64,000 bases of DNA from DATARH01 sp036489765 (GCA_036489765.1 DASXFE010000096.1:1-64000); one strand, 5' to 3'; numbered from the stretch's first letter, positions 23,452 to 32,604 are shown. Numbers and translations: made by a program. Notes: generated by a model not told the origin, from the sequence alone.

Positions 23452-24945
23452 TCAGGCGATGTCGTCGATCGGCCAGATCGGCCGGCGCACGCGCTGGTAG
23501 TTTTCGGTGGTATAGGCGACCTGGCATAGCGCGCCGGTATCGGCGATCACGACCTCGCGCGCGATCGGCTCAAACGCGGCACGGAAATGCTGCATCGATT
23601 TGACCGCGACGGTCCGGTAGCGCGTCGGGTCGATGCCGAGCGAGGTGAATTGGGCGAGGTCGGTCGCCTGGCCGTTGTTGGTGATCAGGATGATGTCCAC
23701 GCCGACGACGCGAAACACCAGCGACGGCCCGTAATTGCGCTCGACCCCGCCGCCCATCGGGCCATAGGCGATAAAGCGGCCGTTGGTGAGGTGCGTGATC
23801 TCGCCCGACAGCGTCAGCGGACCGCCGCCGAGCGCGGGGTCTGTCTTGCCGCCGAGGGTCAGTGTCGCCGGGCCGATGCCGAACTTCATTCCGGCCGCGA
23901 CGGCCTCAGGGTCGCAGATCGCATGAAAGGCGGCGCTCTCGACCCCGCCCTCGACCAGCCCCTTCAGGAACGCGGTCGCATCGCCATAACCGCCGCCGCC
24001 GGGATTGTCGGTGAAATCGGCGACGACGAGCGGCTTGTCACCGGCCTTGCCCTCGCGGCACCGCGCCACGGCCTCGGCGACGGTCAGCATGTGGACCGTC
24101 GTGAAGTCGCGCGTCGCCCAGGCGTGATCCATGAACTCCTCGGCGATCGCCTGGCCCCGCCTTGCGTCCTTTCGGGGATCGGCGCCGTCGACGGTGACGG
24201 TCACGGTCGGGCCGACATTTCGGATGTCGGCGAGCGGGAAGCCGGCGCAGATGCTTACCGCCAGCACCGTGCCGGCGGCTTCCAGCGCCTCGCCGCGGGC
24301 GATCAGCTCGGCCATCGGCCCGCGCTGCGTGCGGCCCCAATCGAGGCCGTACATCGTCGGGCGGGTGGCGATGACGGTCCTCGGCTTCACGTCGCCCCGC
24401 ATCGCGCGCTCCAGCAAATCGGCGCCCTGCCAGGCGCGCTCGTACATGTCGATGTGCGGATAGCTGCGAAAGGCGATGAGGGCGTCGGCGTGGTCGGCCA
24501 TCGCCTGCGTGACGTTCGCGTGGAGGTCGAGCGTCGCCACGACCGGGACATCGGGGCCGATGACCTGGCGCAGGCGGCGGAGGAGCTCGCCTTCGCCGTC
24601 CTCGTGGCTTTCGACGACCATCGCGCCGTGCAGGTGCAGCAGCACGCCGTCGATCGGGCCCTGGTCGCGCGCGGCGGCAAGGATCGCACCGCCGATATGC
24701 TCGAACGCGTCGTCGGTGACGGTACCCGAGGGGTTCGCGTTGGCCGAGATCGGGTGGAGGAGGGTCCAGCCGTATTTGTCCGCTGCCTCAAAGCTCGCGC
24801 CGAGCGCCGAGCGGGTCCCGCGAAAGGCTGCGGGGATCTCGTTGTCACGATGAAAGTCGCGCCGCTGCCACAGCGCGAGGTCGGTCTTGACCCGGCTGAA
24901 CGTGTTGGTTTCGTGCATGAAGCGGGCGGTCAGAACGCGCGGCAC
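23452..24945 (-). CDS. M81-family (MlrC/microcystinase C-like) metallopeptidase
   Basis: A 497-residue protein of the M81 family, named after microcystin-degrading MlrC and widespread in proteobacteria without microcystin metabolism. The N-terminal DUF1485 part contains FMHETNTFS (HETN metal-site motif), the GVLLHLHGAMVVESHEDGEG segment and ATLDLHANV. The C-terminal MlrC_C part contains FTDNPGGGGYGD. No signal peptide is present, so it is cytoplasmic. The natural substrate is unknown, perhaps a small modified peptide or amide. It is followed by the cytochrome gene on the same strand. Confidence 0.88.
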   Translation of the reverse strand: MPRVLTARFMHETNTFSRVKTDLALWQRRDFHRDNEIPAAFRGTRSALGASFEAADKYGWTLLHPISANANPSGTVTDDAFEHIGGAILAAARDQGPIDGVLLHLHGAMVVESHEDGEGELLRRLRQVIGPDVPVVATLDLHANVTQAMADHADALIAFRSYPHIDMYERAWQGADLLERAMRGDVKPRTVIATRPTMYGLDWGRTQRGPMAELIARGEALEAAGTVLAVSICAGFPLADIRNVGPTVTVTVDGADPRKDARRGQAIAEEFMDHAWATRDFTTVHMLTVAEAVARCREGKAGDKPLVVADFTDNPGGGGYGDATAFLKGLVEGGVESAAFHAICDPEAVAAGMKFGIGPATLTLGGKTDPALGGGPLTLSGEITHLTNGRFIAYGPMGGGVERNYGPSLVFRVVGVDIILITNNGQATDLAQFTSLGIDPTRYRTVAVKSMQHFRAAFEPIAREVVIADTGALCQVAYTTENYQRVRRPIWPIDDIA

Positions 24946-25025
24946 GGTGACGGCTTCCCCCGAATGCTACGGCCGCATTACGAAGCCGAACGAGGGCGGG
25001 CGCAAGCCCTGGTATCCAGATATGC

Positions 25026-25062
25026 AAATCCCTCTCTGCGCCTTCCGGACAGAGAGGGATTT
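25026..25062. terminator. Strong hairpin, probable terminator
   Basis: A perfect 13-bp stem: AAATCCCTCTCTG (25026-25038) against CAGAGAGGGATTT (25050-25062), with an 11-base loop. It lies just past the stop of the minus-strand gene at 25087 and upstream of the M81 gene. The U-run is short (TTT), so it is an imperfect intrinsic terminator. Confidence 0.6.
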
Positions 25063-25086
25063 GGCGGGAGACGGAGTTGGCGGCTG

Positions 25087-25341
25087 CTACTTCGCCGGCT
25101 GGGCGGCCGTCGGCGGCTGCTGCTGGCTGAAGATCGAATCCGACTGGTCGTGGACGATTCGGGTCGCGGGCGGCAGGGCTTCAACGACTTTCTGGGTCAG
25201 GAGAAAGGTGAAATCCAGCGTGGCCAGACCGACCATGAAAATGAACAGGACGACATTCAAGTCGCCGGCGATCTTGTCGGCCCGGCGGAGGAACTCTCGG
25301 GATGAGCCCGACTTGGCGATCAATTTAGGTGCTAAGCGCAT
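25087..25341 (-). CDS. Small single-span membrane protein of unknown function
   Basis: An 84-residue protein with a charged N-terminus (KLIAKSGSSREFLRRADKIAG), one hydrophobic helix (about residues 29-49, NVVLFIFMVGLATLDFTFLLT) and a polar glutamine/proline-rich tail. I do not recognise a family. The ATG at 25339-25341 is preceded by GGAGTGAGGGGC; a GTG three codons upstream is less likely. A 13-bp hairpin follows the gene. The 278 bases between it and the MFS gene at 25621 contain nothing I can assign. Confidence 0.7.
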   Translation of the reverse strand: MRLAPKLIAKSGSSREFLRRADKIAGDLNVVLFIFMVGLATLDFTFLLTQKVVEALPPATRIVHDQSDSIFSQQQPPTAAQPAK

Positions 25342-25620
25342 GCCCCTCACTCCTGGTGCTTCGGGCGTCGTTATGGCCCAGACTGGTAGAATTTGGTTAA
25401 AAACCCCTTGAACGGCCCGGACTTACGTTCTCTGCTACTGGGTCGTCGACCGTCTCAGTTGCACATAGAGGCCCATGTTGCGTTGCACAACAGCCGCCAG
25501 AGCAGGTCAGTCATGCATACCTTTTTCGCAACCGGCCCATGCATGCGGGGAACGGTGCATAGTTCGCTCTAGCCCATTGGCATCATTGGCTGATCGGCCG
25601 TCCGGCGGACGCGCCGCGAC

Positions 25621-26874
25621 ATGGTGATGCCTTTCTCCGGGGCGGCGCTGCTGGCCCCGTTCCGGGTGCGCAGCTTTCGGTTTCAGTGGCCGGCCGATCT
25701 CCTGACCTCATGGGGCCAGGAGATGGAGAACCTGGTGCTGAGCTGGTTCATCCTAGTGCAGACCGGCTCGGTCTTTCTGCTGACGCTATTCTGGGCGTTG
25801 CAGTATCTCGGCGTCCTGTTGTCGCCGATCATCGGCCTCGTCGGCGATCGGGTCGGGCATCGGCGGGTGCTGTGCATCATGCGCGCGGCCTACACCGTGC
25901 TCGCGAGCGGGGTGATGCTGCTCGCGTTTTCCGGGCGGTTGCACCCGCTGCAGGTCTTTGGCGTGACGACCCTGTCGGGACTGATCCGGCCGTCGGACCA
26001 GGCGGTGCGGAACGCGCTCGTCGCCGAGACGATACCGGCCGACCGGCTGATGGCGACGATGGGGATCTCGCGGACCACCGCCGATTCCGCCCGGATCGCC
26101 GGGTCGCTCGCCGGCGCCGGGCTGTTCGCGGCGTTTGGCATGGGGGCGGTCTATGCGGTGATCACCGGGTTCTATTTCAGCGGGTTCCTGATGAGCCTCG
26201 GCATCGCCAAGCCACGGATGCGGCTGGCGGTGATCGGCGCGATGCCGGTCACTCTGTGGAAGGAGCTTGTCGAGGGCCTCTCGTACGTGTGGGACACGCC
26301 GTGCTCGCTCGCCGCGATGTGGCTGGCGTTTCTCGTCAACCTGACCGCGTTTCCGGTGACGAGCGGCCTCTGGCCCTATGGGGCCAGGGATGTCTACCAC
26401 GTCGGGCAGGCCGGCCTCGGCACGCTGATCGCGAGCTTTGCCGCGGGGTCGCTGACAGGCTCGATCGTCTGCAGCCTCGCCGGGCAAGCGATCCGGCCGG
26501 CGCGGATGATGCTGGTCTTCGCGCTCGGCTGGTACGCGATGCTGGTGATTTTCGTCAATATGCCGGGGCCGGCGAGCGGGCGGATCATGCTGTACATCGC
26601 CGGCTGCGCCCAGGCGCTGAGCCTCGTACCGATGTCGGTGATGCTGCTGGCGAGCGCCGGCGAGCGGTTTCGGGGACGGGTGATGGGGGTCAGGATGCTG
26701 TGCATCTATGGCGTGCCGCTCGGGCTGATGGCGGCGGGCGTGATGATTGAGGAGGTCGGCTTTGCGTTGGCCTGCTCGCTCTATTGCGCGATCGGGGTGA
26801 CGCTGACCGGGGTGATCGCGCTACGCTGGCGGGCGGCGCTGTGGCCGCTCGATGCGCCGGCCAACGCGCGCTGA
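25621..26874 (+). CDS. Major facilitator superfamily transporter (MFS_3/EntS-like)
   Basis: A 417-residue inner-membrane transporter with about 12 membrane helices and the MFS loop motif GDRVGHRRVL after helix 2, followed by RPSDQAVRNALVAE after helix 4. That pattern is typical of the exporter group that includes enterobactin exporter EntS. The cargo is unknown: no siderophore or antibiotic genes are nearby. Start is the ATG at 25621; a second ATG two codons later is possible. It is followed by the NTF2-like gene after 23 bases. Confidence 0.88.
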   Translation: MVMPFSGAALLAPFRVRSFRFQWPADLLTSWGQEMENLVLSWFILVQTGSVFLLTLFWALQYLGVLLSPIIGLVGDRVGHRRVLCIMRAAYTVLASGVMLLAFSGRLHPLQVFGVTTLSGLIRPSDQAVRNALVAETIPADRLMATMGISRTTADSARIAGSLAGAGLFAAFGMGAVYAVITGFYFSGFLMSLGIAKPRMRLAVIGAMPVTLWKELVEGLSYVWDTPCSLAAMWLAFLVNLTAFPVTSGLWPYGARDVYHVGQAGLGTLIASFAAGSLTGSIVCSLAGQAIRPARMMLVFALGWYAMLVIFVNMPGPASGRIMLYIAGCAQALSLVPMSVMLLASAGERFRGRVMGVRMLCIYGVPLGLMAAGVMIEEVGFALACSLYCAIGVTLTGVIALRWRAALWPLDAPANAR

Positions 26875-26897
26875 GCCGTAAGGGAGGGATGAGCGCA

Positions 26898-27308
26898 ATG
26901 GCATCCGAACTCGAAGACAAGGACGCGATCCGCGAAGTGTTGGCGGAATACTGCTTCCGTCTCGACGGTGGGCAGTTTGACGAGATGGCGGTCCTCTTCA
27001 CCGAAGACGGCACCTGGGACACGGCCTTTGGCGCCGCGACCGGCCGCCCCGCGATCGCGGCGCAGGCCGCGCGGCTGCGCAGCGGCCCGCCGCAACCCCG
27101 CCCCCGCGGCATCCACCTGACGACCAACATCGTCGTCAAGCTCGACGGCGCGAAGGCGAGCGTAAGGTCGAACTGGGTGGTCGCGACCAACAGCCCGCAA
27201 GGGCCGCAGATCGGCTCGGGCGGCGGCTATGCCGACGACATGGTCAAGACGGCCGAGGGCTGGCGCTTCAAGGTCAGAAAGATCGACCGCTTCATCAAGG
27301 CGGATTAG
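26898..27308 (+). CDS. SnoaL/NTF2-like domain protein
   Basis: A 136-residue cone-fold protein: DKDAIREVLAEYCFRLDGGQFDEMAVLFTEDGTWDTAFG at the N-terminus, then TGRPAIAAQAA, a HLTTNIVVKLDGAKASVRSNWVV strand pair and GWRFKVRKIDRFIKAD. Many relatives are small isomerases or dehydratases of aromatic or steroid pathways, others are ligand-binding proteins. The ATG at 26898 has GGAGG 10 bases upstream; an ATG at 26889 lies too close to it. It probably belongs with the MFS gene. Function unassigned. Confidence 0.82.
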   Translation: MASELEDKDAIREVLAEYCFRLDGGQFDEMAVLFTEDGTWDTAFGAATGRPAIAAQAARLRSGPPQPRPRGIHLTTNIVVKLDGAKASVRSNWVVATNSPQGPQIGSGGGYADDMVKTAEGWRFKVRKIDRFIKAD

Positions 27309-27318
27309 GCCGGGTGGA

Positions 27319-28794
27319 TTAGGCGGGCGAGACCCATCCCGGGGGCTCGCCGTCCTGCTCGTCCTCGATGTCGAAATAGAGGTTGGCGAGCGCCTCGCCG
27401 GCACGCTCGACGGTAAGCTGCGGCGGGATGCCGAAGCATTTGCAGGCCTCGATGACTTGCTCGCAGACGAATTTCGGCTGGTAGTAGGCGAGGCCGAACC
27501 GGCGGTCGAGGCGCTTGACGACGAAATCGAATACATCGTCGGGAAGGCCCAGGCCGTAGTGCTTTGCGACCCCCGAAAAAATTTGATGGTACTCCTCACG
27601 TGTCGGTGAGAAGAGCTTGATTTTGTAGGGAATTCGGCGAAGGAAGGCGGGGTCCATCAGATCCGATGGCTTCAGGTTGGTCGAGAAGACGACCAACTGG
27701 TCGAATGGGATCGAGAACGTCGTGCCGGTGTTGAGCCGCAGATAGTCGATCTGGTTTTCCATCGGCACGATCCAGCGGTTCAAGAGCTCGGTCGGGTTGA
27801 ACTTCTGGCGGCCGAAATCGTCGATCAGGAACATGCCGTTGAGCGCCTTCGCATGGAGCGGCGCGTCGTAGAATTTGGTGTCGGTGGAATATTGCAGGTC
27901 GAGCATATCCATCGTCATCTCGCCGCCGGCGACGACGACCGGGCGACGGCACGCGGCCCAGCGCTCGTCGAAGCGCTCACGCTGGAACCCGCCGTCATTG
28001 GCCAGGAACCCGGCCTGTTCCTCCGACACCGGCGGAAGGTGCAGCGCCGGGTCATAGATGCGGATGATCTGGCCTGCCACGTCAACGGCATACGGAACAT
28101 AGATCACATCGCGGAAGAGCTTGCCGACGCGGGTCGCGAGGGTCGTCTTGCCGTTGCCGGGCGGGCCGAACAGCAGGACGGTGCGGCCGGCGCTGATCGC
28201 GGGCAGGAGCTTGCGCAGGTAATGATCGGGGACGACGAGCCCGGCAAAGCCTTTGCGCAGCGCCTCGGCGTCGAGCATCTCGTTCGAGACGCGCTGGCGG
28301 TGGATCTGCTGCTGCCACATCGGGAGCGGCACCGGCGCGGCGCCGAGATAGGCGTTCTGCTCGATCGCGTCGCGTGCCGCGGCACGGCCCTGCTCGCCGA
28401 GCCCGTAGCGGATGCCGAACGCCGCCTGGCCCTGCACCGAGCCCATCGCCTGCACATAGCGCTGCTTCGTCGCATCATCGATGACCTCCTGCACGACGCG
28501 CGAGGGCAACCGCATCCGCTCGCTGAGCTCCGGCACCGTCTCGCACGATTCGAGATGCATCAGCTTCAACAGCAGGTTCAACAGGTTGCGCGGATGGATC
28601 CCGGTATCTGCGATGCTGGCCGGCGGGGCCGGCGTGGCCGCCAATACCTTGGTCAGGTCGTCCGAATTCAGGCAGCCGAGGGCGACCAGGTTTTCGCCGA
28701 GCCGCCCGCCTTCGGCCTTCTGTCGGATGATCGCCGCCTCGACATCGCGGACGCCGACAAACCCGCCGCCGACAAGGATTTCGCCCAGCCGCAT
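27319..28794 (-). CDS. AAA+ ATPase with an N-terminal MshEN/GspE-like domain
   Basis: A 491-residue cytoplasmic ATPase. Residues 1-50 (MRLGEILVGGGFVGVRDVEAAIIRQKAEGGRLGENLVALGCLNSDDL) resemble the N-terminal domain of type II secretion/type IV pilus ATPases (MshEN). A helical linker leads to an AAA domain with Walker A LLFGPPGNGKTTLA (residues 207-220) and Walker B MFLIDDF (321-327). A sensor-like VFSTNL follows, and the protein ends in a winged region with HYGLGLPDDVFDFVV. It is not a GspE-type motor, as that core is absent. The ATG at 28792-28794 has GGGAG 8 bases upstream. It is convergent with the NTF2-like gene. Confidence 0.84.
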   Translation of the reverse strand: MRLGEILVGGGFVGVRDVEAAIIRQKAEGGRLGENLVALGCLNSDDLTKVLAATPAPPASIADTGIHPRNLLNLLLKLMHLESCETVPELSERMRLPSRVVQEVIDDATKQRYVQAMGSVQGQAAFGIRYGLGEQGRAAARDAIEQNAYLGAAPVPLPMWQQQIHRQRVSNEMLDAEALRKGFAGLVVPDHYLRKLLPAISAGRTVLLFGPPGNGKTTLATRVGKLFRDVIYVPYAVDVAGQIIRIYDPALHLPPVSEEQAGFLANDGGFQRERFDERWAACRRPVVVAGGEMTMDMLDLQYSTDTKFYDAPLHAKALNGMFLIDDFGRQKFNPTELLNRWIVPMENQIDYLRLNTGTTFSIPFDQLVVFSTNLKPSDLMDPAFLRRIPYKIKLFSPTREEYHQIFSGVAKHYGLGLPDDVFDFVVKRLDRRFGLAYYQPKFVCEQVIEACKCFGIPPQLTVERAGEALANLYFDIEDEQDGEPPGWVSPA

Positions 28795-28849
28795 CACCCA
28801 CTCCCGGTACTCTCCGCCGGAATGGTGGCGATGCAGGCTTAACAAAGCC

Positions 28850-29341
28850 CTAGCGTAGGCGTCCCAGGCTCTTGCCCACCCGATCGACCCGCGCCGCATA
28901 GCAGCCCGGCGCCGCGTAATGCAGATGGATGTAGGCCGCCTGCGGGTTGGCGAAGAGGCGCTCGACCGCGGGCTCGAGATCGCGACCCTCGACCATTTCC
29001 CATCCGACCATCATTCCGTCGACATCGAAAGCACGCGCGGCAAGGGTGCGGATGCGGAGCTGTTCGGGCACCTCGTCGATCGCGTCAAAGGTTTGTTCGC
29101 CACGCCGCACATAGACCGCAAAGCGCATGCGATAGGGTGAATCGACCGGGTGGTGTTCGTGGTTGACGAGGATCATTTCGTCGCCGGGGTCGGAATCGGT
29201 GAGGCTGACGCGGCAGGGATAACCCGGCCGGCGCTCGTCGGCGATGCGGCGCACCGCGCCGCGCGCAGCCAGCGCCTCGTCGGAAAGATCGAAAAGCGGA
29301 GCGAAAGGCTCGGCCGGCAGGCCGGTGATGCGAAAGCTCAT
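28850..29341 (-). CDS. DUF1203 family protein
   Basis: A 163-residue cytoplasmic protein beginning MSFRITGLPAEPFAPLFDLSDEALAARGAVR, with PGYPCRVSLTDSDPGDEMILVNHEHHPVDSPYR and the C-terminal GCYAARVDRVGKSLGRL. This layout matches DUF1203 proteins, whose function is unknown. The ATG at 29339-29341 has GGAG 6 bases upstream; the open frame further upstream has no support. It stands between the AAA ATPase and polA on the same strand. Confidence 0.8.
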   Translation of the reverse strand: MSFRITGLPAEPFAPLFDLSDEALAARGAVRRIADERRPGYPCRVSLTDSDPGDEMILVNHEHHPVDSPYRMRFAVYVRRGEQTFDAIDEVPEQLRIRTLAARAFDVDGMMVGWEMVEGRDLEPAVERLFANPQAAYIHLHYAAPGCYAARVDRVGKSLGRLR

Positions 29342-29420
29342 GACAGGCTCCTTATGTTGATGGAGCCAAGATGAGGCGTGCGCCGGGGCAAATCTTCCCG
29401 CGGCTTGCGGTGTCATCCTT

Positions 29421-29477
29421 GGACCGCGGGCGTCTCGCCCGCGTCTACCGAAAAAGCGGGCGGGACGCCCGCGGTCC
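29421..29477. repeat. Palindromic repeat downstream of polA
   Basis: GGACCGCGGGCGTCTCGCCCGC (29421-29442) faces GCGGGCGGGACGCCCGCGGTCC (29456-29477), an almost perfect 22-base inverted repeat around a 13-base loop. It ends 2 bases from the polA stop and may protect or terminate that mRNA. Its core resembles the repeat at 13163-13226. Confidence 0.8.
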
Positions 29478-29479
29478 GG

Positions 29480-32290
29480 TTAGTGCGCCGTGTCCCAACT
29501 CCGCCCGGAGCCGGTTTCCACGACCAGCGGGACCGAGATTTCGCAGTGCGGGGCGCAGGCGCCTTCCATGACGTCCTTGGCGAGCGCGGCGGTCTTGTCG
29601 ATTTCCGCCTCGGGCACTTCGAACAGGAGTTCGTCGTGGACCTGCAAGAGCGGCCTCGCCGTCAGGCCGGCTTTCGCGAGCGCGGCGGGGAGGCGGCCCA
29701 TCGCGCGCTTGATGATGTCGGCGGCCGAGCCCTGCAGCGGCGCGTTGATCGCCTGCCGCTCGGCGCCGGCGCGGCGCATCGGGTTCGTGTCGCGAATGCC
29801 GGGGATGTAGCATTTGCGGCCGAAAATCGTCTCGACGTAGCCCTGGGTCCGGCACTCGGCCTTGGTCTTTTCCATGTAGGCGCGGATGCCGGGGAAGCGC
29901 TCGAAATACTTGGCGATATACTCGCGTGCCTCGGCTTGCGTCACCCCGATCTGATTGCCCAGGCCGAATGCGCTGATGCCGTAGAGGATGCCGAAATTGA
30001 TCGCCTTGGCGCGGCGGCGCGTCTCGCGGTCCATGGTTTCGAGCGGCACGCCGAACACCTCGCTCGCGGTCGCGGCGTGGATGTCGTGGCCGGCGAGGAA
30101 CGCCTCCCTCAGGGCCGGGATGTCGGCGACATGGGCGGCGAGGCGCAGTTCGATCTGGCTGTAATCGGCCGACAGCAGCACATGCCCCGGCGCGGCGACA
30201 AAGGCCGCGCGGATCTTGCGCCCCTCTTCGGTGCGGATCGGGATGTTCTGCAAATTCGGGTCGTTCGACGACAGCCGCCCGGTCGAGGTCGCGGCGAGCG
30301 CATAGGTCGTGTGGACGCGCCCCGTTTCGCGGTCGATCTGCTCGCCGAGCGCGTCGGCATAGGTCGATTTGAGCTTGGTGAGCTGCCGCCATTCGAGGAC
30401 GCGGCCCGGCACCGGGTGGAGCGGCACGAGCGTTTCGAGGATCGAGGCGTCGGTGCCGTAGGCGCCGGTCTTGCCCTTCCGGCCGCCGGGCATGCCCAGC
30501 TTTTCGAACAGCACATCGCCTAGTTGCTTGGTCGACCCGATATTGAACTCGTGCCCGACATCCTGATAGATCGCGGCTTCGAGCTCGGTGATCCGCTGGG
30601 CGAAATCGCGCGACATGTCGCCGAGCGCCTCGCTGTCGAGCCGGATGCCGTTGTTCTCCATCTCCGCGACGGCGGGAACGAGTGGACGCTCGATCGTCTC
30701 GTAGAATGCCGTCATCTTCTCGCGGACAAGCCGGGCCTTCAAAACCCCGTGGACGCGCAGCGCCGCGTCGGCGCGCTCGGCGGCATGATTGAGCGCCGCC
30801 TCGGGCGCGATCTCGGCAAAGGCGACCTGGCTCTTGCCGGTGCCCAGCACGTCTTTTGTCGTGGAGAGGCTGTGTTCGAAGGTCCGCTGGATCAGCGGCT
30901 CGATCGCGTGCTCGACCTGGCCGCCATCGAGCACATAGGACATCAGCATCGTGCAGTCATAGGGGCCCAGGGCGATGCCGTGGCGCATCAGCATATGAGC
31001 GGCGGCCTTGGCGTCGGGCACGACCTTGAGGACCGATCTGTCCTCGAAGAGCGGTTTGAGGCGGGCGAGCGCGTCGTCGAGCGACAGCGCGTTCGAGCGT
31101 GGCGGCGCATCGAGGTCGAGCGACGGCTGGCTGCCCGGCGAGCGGTGGGCGAGGGGGACGTAGGCGGCCTTGCCCGGTGCCACCGCCAGCGAGATGCCGG
31201 CAAGCGCCGGACGGCTGCCGGCCATGGCGCTCGCCGCCGGCCAGATGGCGATCGAACCGATCGCCGCCGCCGCCGCGATCCAGTTGTCGAGGCCTTCGAG
31301 CGTGTCGACCAGCGCATAGTCGTGCGGCGCCGAGAACGGCATCGCCTCGGGCATGATTGCCTCGGCCGGACCCGTCGCCGCGGCCTCGGCGACGGCGATC
31401 GCGCCCGAGAGGCGCTGCGTCATGCGTGTCGCCAGGGTGCGGAACTCCATCTGCCGGAGCCAGGGGAGAAGCTTTTCCGGGTCCATCGGCTTGACGCGGA
31501 GGTCGGCGAGCGGGCAGGGCATCGGCGCCTTGGTGTCGAGCGTCACCAGCACCTTGGACAGGCGCGCCTTGTCCGCATGCTCGATCAGGCTTTCGCGGCG
31601 TTTCGGCTGTTTGATCTCGCCGGCGTGGTCGAGCAGTGTTTCGAGGTCGCCATAAGTGTTGATGAGTTCGGCCGCCGTCTTGACCCCGATCCCCGGCACG
31701 CCGGGCACGTTGTCGACCGAATCGCCGCAAAGCGCCTGTACCTCGATGACCTTGTCCGGGGCCACGCCGAACCGCTCGCGCACCTCGGCGTCACCGATCT
31801 GGCGGTTCTTCATCGGGTCGTACATCGTGATCCTGCCGCCGACGAGCTGCATCAGATCCTTGTCCGACGAGACGATCGTGACGACTGCGCCTTCGTTCGC
31901 GGCCTCGCGGGCATAGGTCGCGATCAAGTCGTCGGCATCGTAATCCTCGAGCTCGATGCGGCACACGCTGAAAGCGTCGGTCGCGGCGCGGACGAGCGCG
32001 AATTGCGGCTTCAGATCGTCGGGCGGGTCGGGGCGGTGGGCCTTGTACTGGTCGTAGATCGTGTTGCGGAACGACCGGCCCGAATGGTCGAAGATCACCG
32101 CGATGTGGTCGGCGTCGGTCTCGTCGAGCAGCTTTGCCAGCATGTTCGAAAAGCCGAGCACGGCGCTCGTCGGCGTGCCGTCGGACCGGGTGAGCGGCGG
32201 CAGCGCGTGATAGGCGCGAAATATGAACCCCGAGCCGTCGACCAGGTAGACGTGGCGGGGCGCCGCATGAGGCGGGGCGACGTCGGTCAT
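29480..32290 (-). CDS. polA: DNA polymerase I
   Basis: A 936-residue replication and repair polymerase. The 5' nuclease domain (residues 1-290) is intact (YLVDGSGFIFRAYHAL, DDLIATYA, VSSDKDLMQL, GDSVDNVPGVPGIG). The polymerase domain (about 530-936) has motifs A (LLSADYSQIELRLAA), B (RRRAKAINFGILYG) and C (LQVHDELLFE). The middle 3'-5' exonuclease domain has lost its catalytic acids: IWPAAS (349-354) replaces DTET, VPDAKAA (424-430) replaces the N..D motif, and HAAER (502-506) replaces YxxxD. Proofreading is therefore predicted absent. The ATG at 32288-32290 gives the usual start. Confidence 0.96.
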   Translation of the reverse strand: MTDVAPPHAAPRHVYLVDGSGFIFRAYHALPPLTRSDGTPTSAVLGFSNMLAKLLDETDADHIAVIFDHSGRSFRNTIYDQYKAHRPDPPDDLKPQFALVRAATDAFSVCRIELEDYDADDLIATYAREAANEGAVVTIVSSDKDLMQLVGGRITMYDPMKNRQIGDAEVRERFGVAPDKVIEVQALCGDSVDNVPGVPGIGVKTAAELINTYGDLETLLDHAGEIKQPKRRESLIEHADKARLSKVLVTLDTKAPMPCPLADLRVKPMDPEKLLPWLRQMEFRTLATRMTQRLSGAIAVAEAAATGPAEAIMPEAMPFSAPHDYALVDTLEGLDNWIAAAAAIGSIAIWPAASAMAGSRPALAGISLAVAPGKAAYVPLAHRSPGSQPSLDLDAPPRSNALSLDDALARLKPLFEDRSVLKVVPDAKAAAHMLMRHGIALGPYDCTMLMSYVLDGGQVEHAIEPLIQRTFEHSLSTTKDVLGTGKSQVAFAEIAPEAALNHAAERADAALRVHGVLKARLVREKMTAFYETIERPLVPAVAEMENNGIRLDSEALGDMSRDFAQRITELEAAIYQDVGHEFNIGSTKQLGDVLFEKLGMPGGRKGKTGAYGTDASILETLVPLHPVPGRVLEWRQLTKLKSTYADALGEQIDRETGRVHTTYALAATSTGRLSSNDPNLQNIPIRTEEGRKIRAAFVAAPGHVLLSADYSQIELRLAAHVADIPALREAFLAGHDIHAATASEVFGVPLETMDRETRRRAKAINFGILYGISAFGLGNQIGVTQAEAREYIAKYFERFPGIRAYMEKTKAECRTQGYVETIFGRKCYIPGIRDTNPMRRAGAERQAINAPLQGSAADIIKRAMGRLPAALAKAGLTARPLLQVHDELLFEVPEAEIDKTAALAKDVMEGACAPHCEISVPLVVETGSGRSWDTAH

Positions 32291-32321
32291 CGAGCAGCTC
32301 CGTTCAAGGGGACCGATGAGG

Positions 32322-32543
32322 TCACAGGCGTCCTTCGTGCAACGACCCGCCGGTGGCTGCGGCGGCGCCGTGGTCCGCGTGGGCGGCCAGGCGCTTGTTG
32401 ACGAAGGTGCGCGAGCAGTACGGGCATTCGGCGCGGCCGCCCGGCTCGAGGTTCAGATACACCCGCGGGTGGCCGAGCGCGCCGCCGCTGCCGCTGCACG
32501 CGGCGACCGCCTCGTCGATCTCGATGGTTTCGAATTCGGGCAT
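32322..32543 (-). CDS. zf-CHCC (NDUFS6-like) zinc-finger protein
   Basis: A 73-residue protein with HPRVYLNLEPGGRAECPYCSRTFV, the zinc-binding H-x..-C-x2-C pattern seen in the bacterial zf-CHCC family and in the complex I subunit NDUFS6. The single earlier cysteine (ACSGSGGALGHP) may be the fourth ligand. The bacterial proteins are small cytoplasmic zinc proteins of uncertain role, often linked to respiration. It lies 31 bases upstream of polA on the same strand. The start MPEFETIEIDE at 32543 matches relatives. Confidence 0.85.
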   Translation of the reverse strand: MPEFETIEIDEAVAACSGSGGALGHPRVYLNLEPGGRAECPYCSRTFVNKRLAAHADHGAAAATGGSLHEGRL

Positions 32544-32582
32544 TGGATATCCAGGAGAATGGGCGGAAAAAGGGGTGCTGGG

Positions 32583-32604
32583 ACCGCGGGTTGACCGCCC
32601 GCGG
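32583..32604. repeat. Short GC palindrome, possible repeat remnant
   Basis: CCGCGGG-TTGACCG-CCCGCGG forms a 7-bp hairpin in the gap between the divergent zf-CHCC and hydrolase genes. Its left side (GGACCGCGGG) matches the first ten bases of the repeat at 29421, so it may be a decayed copy. Confidence 0.4.

Noticed and set aside
30524..32401. A 625-residue plus-strand open frame
   Set aside because: It is entirely antisense to polA and rich in Arg/Gly/His as expected for a mirror frame of a GC-rich gene.
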